This document shows positions 61,104 to 64,000 of a DNA stretch of 64,000 nucleotides, in pieces. Origin of the DNA: Sindora glabra (taxonomy: Eukaryota; Streptophyta; Magnoliopsida; Fabales; Fabaceae); assembly GCA_020226215.1 (NCBI GenBank), contig CM035236.1:7073001-7137000 (forward strand), written 5' to 3'. The translations under genes were made by a program, and so were the position numbers. Numbering within the stretch: position 1 is the stretch's first letter; every line of letters begins with the position of its first letter. The notes beneath the pieces were generated by a model. It searched no databases. It saw nothing but the letters and a program-made list of their open reading frames with translations, and was not told the DNA's origin.

Positions 61104-63156
61104 TATACGATTTTCACACTGTTGAGCAATTACATTATGCCATTTTATTAAATTCTTTCATGTCAGAATATAGTTATATAATTTATCTAAAGTAGAAAAT
61201 TAAATTATAGAAGTTGTAATTAGTATAAATTTTGAAAAAAAAAATGAAAGGTCACTTTACCAATCAAGATACATTGTCAATTTACGGTTCCCACTCCTAA
61301 AGTTGCCCTCTTAAGAATTGGTAGTTGGATAGCCGTGAGTTTGTCCAATTATTCAACAAATGTGTAGACTAATGATAAAAGAGGCAAGAAGGATTAATAA
61401 ACTTGTTTTTGCTTTTAATTTGTTATACATTAGTTTTATTTAACCAATTTCTTACTTTAGATGAAAAACCTAGATAATATTTAGATTTAAATACATTTAA
61501 CAAGATGTTAGTATAATTGATCCGCAGTGTAATACTTCTATTTCATCGATATGATAATATAAGAGAGGATAAGATGAATATGATAATGAAAATATGTTAT
61601 AACATTATTTAATATTTGATGCACAATTGTATGAAGAAAATAAGAGATCGTTTGATTTTATTAAAGTAGTATTAAATTTTAACTTATCAAAAAATAGAAA
61701 ATTTCTAAGTCAATTGATTAGCTATTATCTACTAAAATAGAAAAAGTAGAACTCATGAATAATGAAAAATTACTTGCTCACATTCTTTTTCGTAAGAAGA
61801 ATTTTCTATGTAAATACAAAATTATTCTTATATAATTTAACTAATGATCACTTTAACATTTTATTAACATTAATTGAAAATTATAATAAGATAAAATTAT
61901 TAATTTTATCTTTAAAATTGTAAAGCACAAATAAAATAATTCTTAAATTATATTAAATGGTCAATCTTGTTCTTGAATAATAGTTCATGTAGACATATTC
62001 ATCCATTCGTATAAATTTATACAAATAATTTTGACCTTATATATATATGATGAATTTATCTATCCAAATTATTATTTAAAATGAAATTAATTATAATTTT
62101 AATTTATTTTATTAGTACTTTATAATTTCAAGAGTGAAATTGATAATTTTATCTTATAATAAATATAATTTATTAATGATAAATTTTAAATATAATTATT
62201 TAATATTTAATAATTATATAAAATATAATAATTTAAATGAGTATTACATAAAATAAATATTAAGTATTGCATTATAAATATAATTATAATAGAAGTTTAA
62301 TTGTAACTAGAAATTTATTTATTATTTGTTATTTTAATATTTAATTATAAAAATAAAAAATGTATATTCCTTATCTACTTTATAAGAATTTGATAGAATT
62401 AATTATTTAATTAATATTTTCTTCATTTAAATTAATTTAATTTTAATTATATTAAGATAATTTAAGATATATACAGGAAATCTTAATCTTTTTACATAAA
62501 CCAATTTTATTTTTTATAGTAAATTAAAAATAAAATTATCAATGAAAAAAATTATAATAAAAAGAGAGATTAGAAATATAATTTTAAAAAAGATAATTAG
62601 AGACAATTTAAATTTATTAACATCTCTTATTTTTTATATTATAATTTTGAAGAATGTATTATTTTGATAATATTCTTTAGAAAATTTAAAGTTAAATCAA
62701 GTAAAATATTGGAAGTTAAATTTTCCTTCAAAATTAAAGAGTAAATTTTAAAAGTAGATAAATATAGAAATCCTTTTTGTAAGCTTTAAAATAAAAAATG
62801 TATTTCTATCTTTCTTTGGTTGAAAGGAATTGAAGTAATAAAGGTATCCAAATTCATATAATATAAATAATATTAAAAATATTTATTTATATAAAATTAT
62901 CCTTATATTTGGTTTGAGAAATCATAAATTTCTTAAAATGATAGTTAGTGATGATAGGTATTGATGACCAATAAAGGATGATAACAAGTGATATTTAATA
63001 AGAGTGAGTGGCAATAAATTGTGGTTAACAATGAAAAGTGATAACAAGCTATGATTAATAATAATAAGTAATGAATAACTATTTGATAGCATTAATATTT
63101 ATCAAGTTTATATATACTCAAAAGATAATATGAATGATATGAATAAATTAAAATAA

Positions 63157-63165
63157 AGATATACA

Positions 63166-63201
<36 letters not shown>

Positions 63202-63242
63202 TACATACATATATATATATATATACATACATATATATATAT

Positions 63243-63275
<33 letters not shown>
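63157..63275. repeat. Compound (ATAC)n/(AT)n microsatellite
   Basis: Alternating CATA and TA tracts, with ACATACATATATATAT repeated three times. Confidence 0.95.
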
Positions 63276-63276
<1 letters not shown>

Positions 63277-63956
63277 GAATGAATAAATGGATGGATATAA
63301 GTCAAAATTATCAAGGTCAAAATTCAACTCCTTTAAATCATTGAATACAAAAAATGTAATATAAAATTCATTATAACATACTAATTATTTAAATGACATG
63401 AGAATATTTAAGTGGTATAAATTAATTATTTTGTCCTCATACATTAATACTTTATTAACATATATTATTGTAATTCACATATTATTATATATTGATTACG
63501 ATCCGTTATTATTAATCATTATTCATCACTATTAGACAATTAACTTTTCAATGTTATGATTTAATTTGTAATAAAGATATTTTTTTAATATAATAAATTT
63601 TAAAAATATTAAATTAATTAAATTTAAAATTTTATAATAAAAAAATATAAATCTCTTAAAGCATGTAAGTAAAATATTGGATTTGAACCCAATATTCCAC
63701 CGAGAAAAATTCTAAAACAACAAGTATCACTGAAGCCCTGAAAATTTTATAAATTAATTAAAATATAAAAATCTTTAATTCAACCAAATATAATAATATG
63801 ATATTTTCAAGAATCACATTTCTAAAATTCCTATGAATAACATTCTACGAGATGTTATAATTTTAAAGAAAGTATTATTTCAGGAACCAAATTTCACCCG
63901 ACTTTAAAGATCATATTATAGATTGAGGGAGTATAGATTAGAGTATAAATTAGAGT

Positions 63957-63982
63957 AGAGAGAGAGAGAGAGAGAGAGAGAG
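63957..63982. repeat. (GA)n microsatellite
   Basis: About 12-13 uninterrupted GA units. Confidence 0.95.
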
Positions 63983-64000
63983 TATTGATCAATTGATCAA

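Larger units (their letters stand above)
61104..64000. other. AT-rich intergenic sequence with microsatellites
   Basis: No gene was recognised. Simple repeats: (ATAC)n/(TA)n compound at 63157-63275 and (GA)n at 63959-63982. The minus frame over 63108-63320 is only the tyrosine/isoleucine translation of the microsatellite. Confidence 0.6.

Noticed and set aside
63108..63320. Tyrosine/isoleucine-rich open frame
   Set aside because: Translation of a TA/CATA microsatellite.

Overview
The window is nuclear DNA of a flowering plant, most likely a eudicot. It is strongly AT-rich, has intron-split genes with plant-type GT..AG borders, and is largely filled with decayed plant LTR retrotransposons. 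I cannot name the species. There are no rRNA or tRNA genes, CRISPR arrays or bacterial-type operons.

Genes. (1) 164-517 (+) is the last coding exon of a gene that starts outside the window. It encodes the alanine/glutamate-rich C-terminal coiled coil of a plant MYB/SANT (telomere-repeat-binding-like) protein. (2) 3735-5967 (-) is a complete six-exon gene for the small GTPase ARL8 (184 aa); every splice junction keeps frame. (3) 28034-31123 (+) is a complete nine-exon gene for a plant membrane protein of about 503 aa with a signal peptide and five predicted membrane spans, of unknown function. A MITE-like element sits in its intron 2, and its 3' end can be read in two ways.

Transposons. 7.9-10.2 kb (-): a dead PIF/Harbinger element with both of its genes (transposase and MYB/SANT-like), cut by a piece of a Copia-type LTR. 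About 12-15.1 kb (+) and 47.6-50.3 kb (-): two related long LTRs of a Tekay-like Ty3/Gypsy chromovirus; fragments of such elements (gag-protease and reverse transcriptase in opposite orientations) lie at 37.3-39.0 kb. 15.2-23.3 kb (-) and 39.3-47.5 kb (+): two nearly full-length Athila-like elements with LTRs of about 1.6 kb. In both, only gag, a damaged protease region and one further conserved domain are visible, with no trace of reverse transcriptase, RNase H or integrase. 51.2-61.1 kb (+): a Ty1/Copia element with all polyprotein domains present but broken by stops; its 5' LTR carries a 1.73-kb solo LTR of another family with a perfect 5-bp target duplication.

The rest is AT-rich intergenic sequence with MITE-like palindromic elements, microsatellites and three local tandem duplications (229, 332 and 377 bp). 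The best candidate for something undescribed is the Athila-like family, which looks like a pol-less, trans-mobilised lineage: both copies share the same altered protease motif and the same unknown domain.
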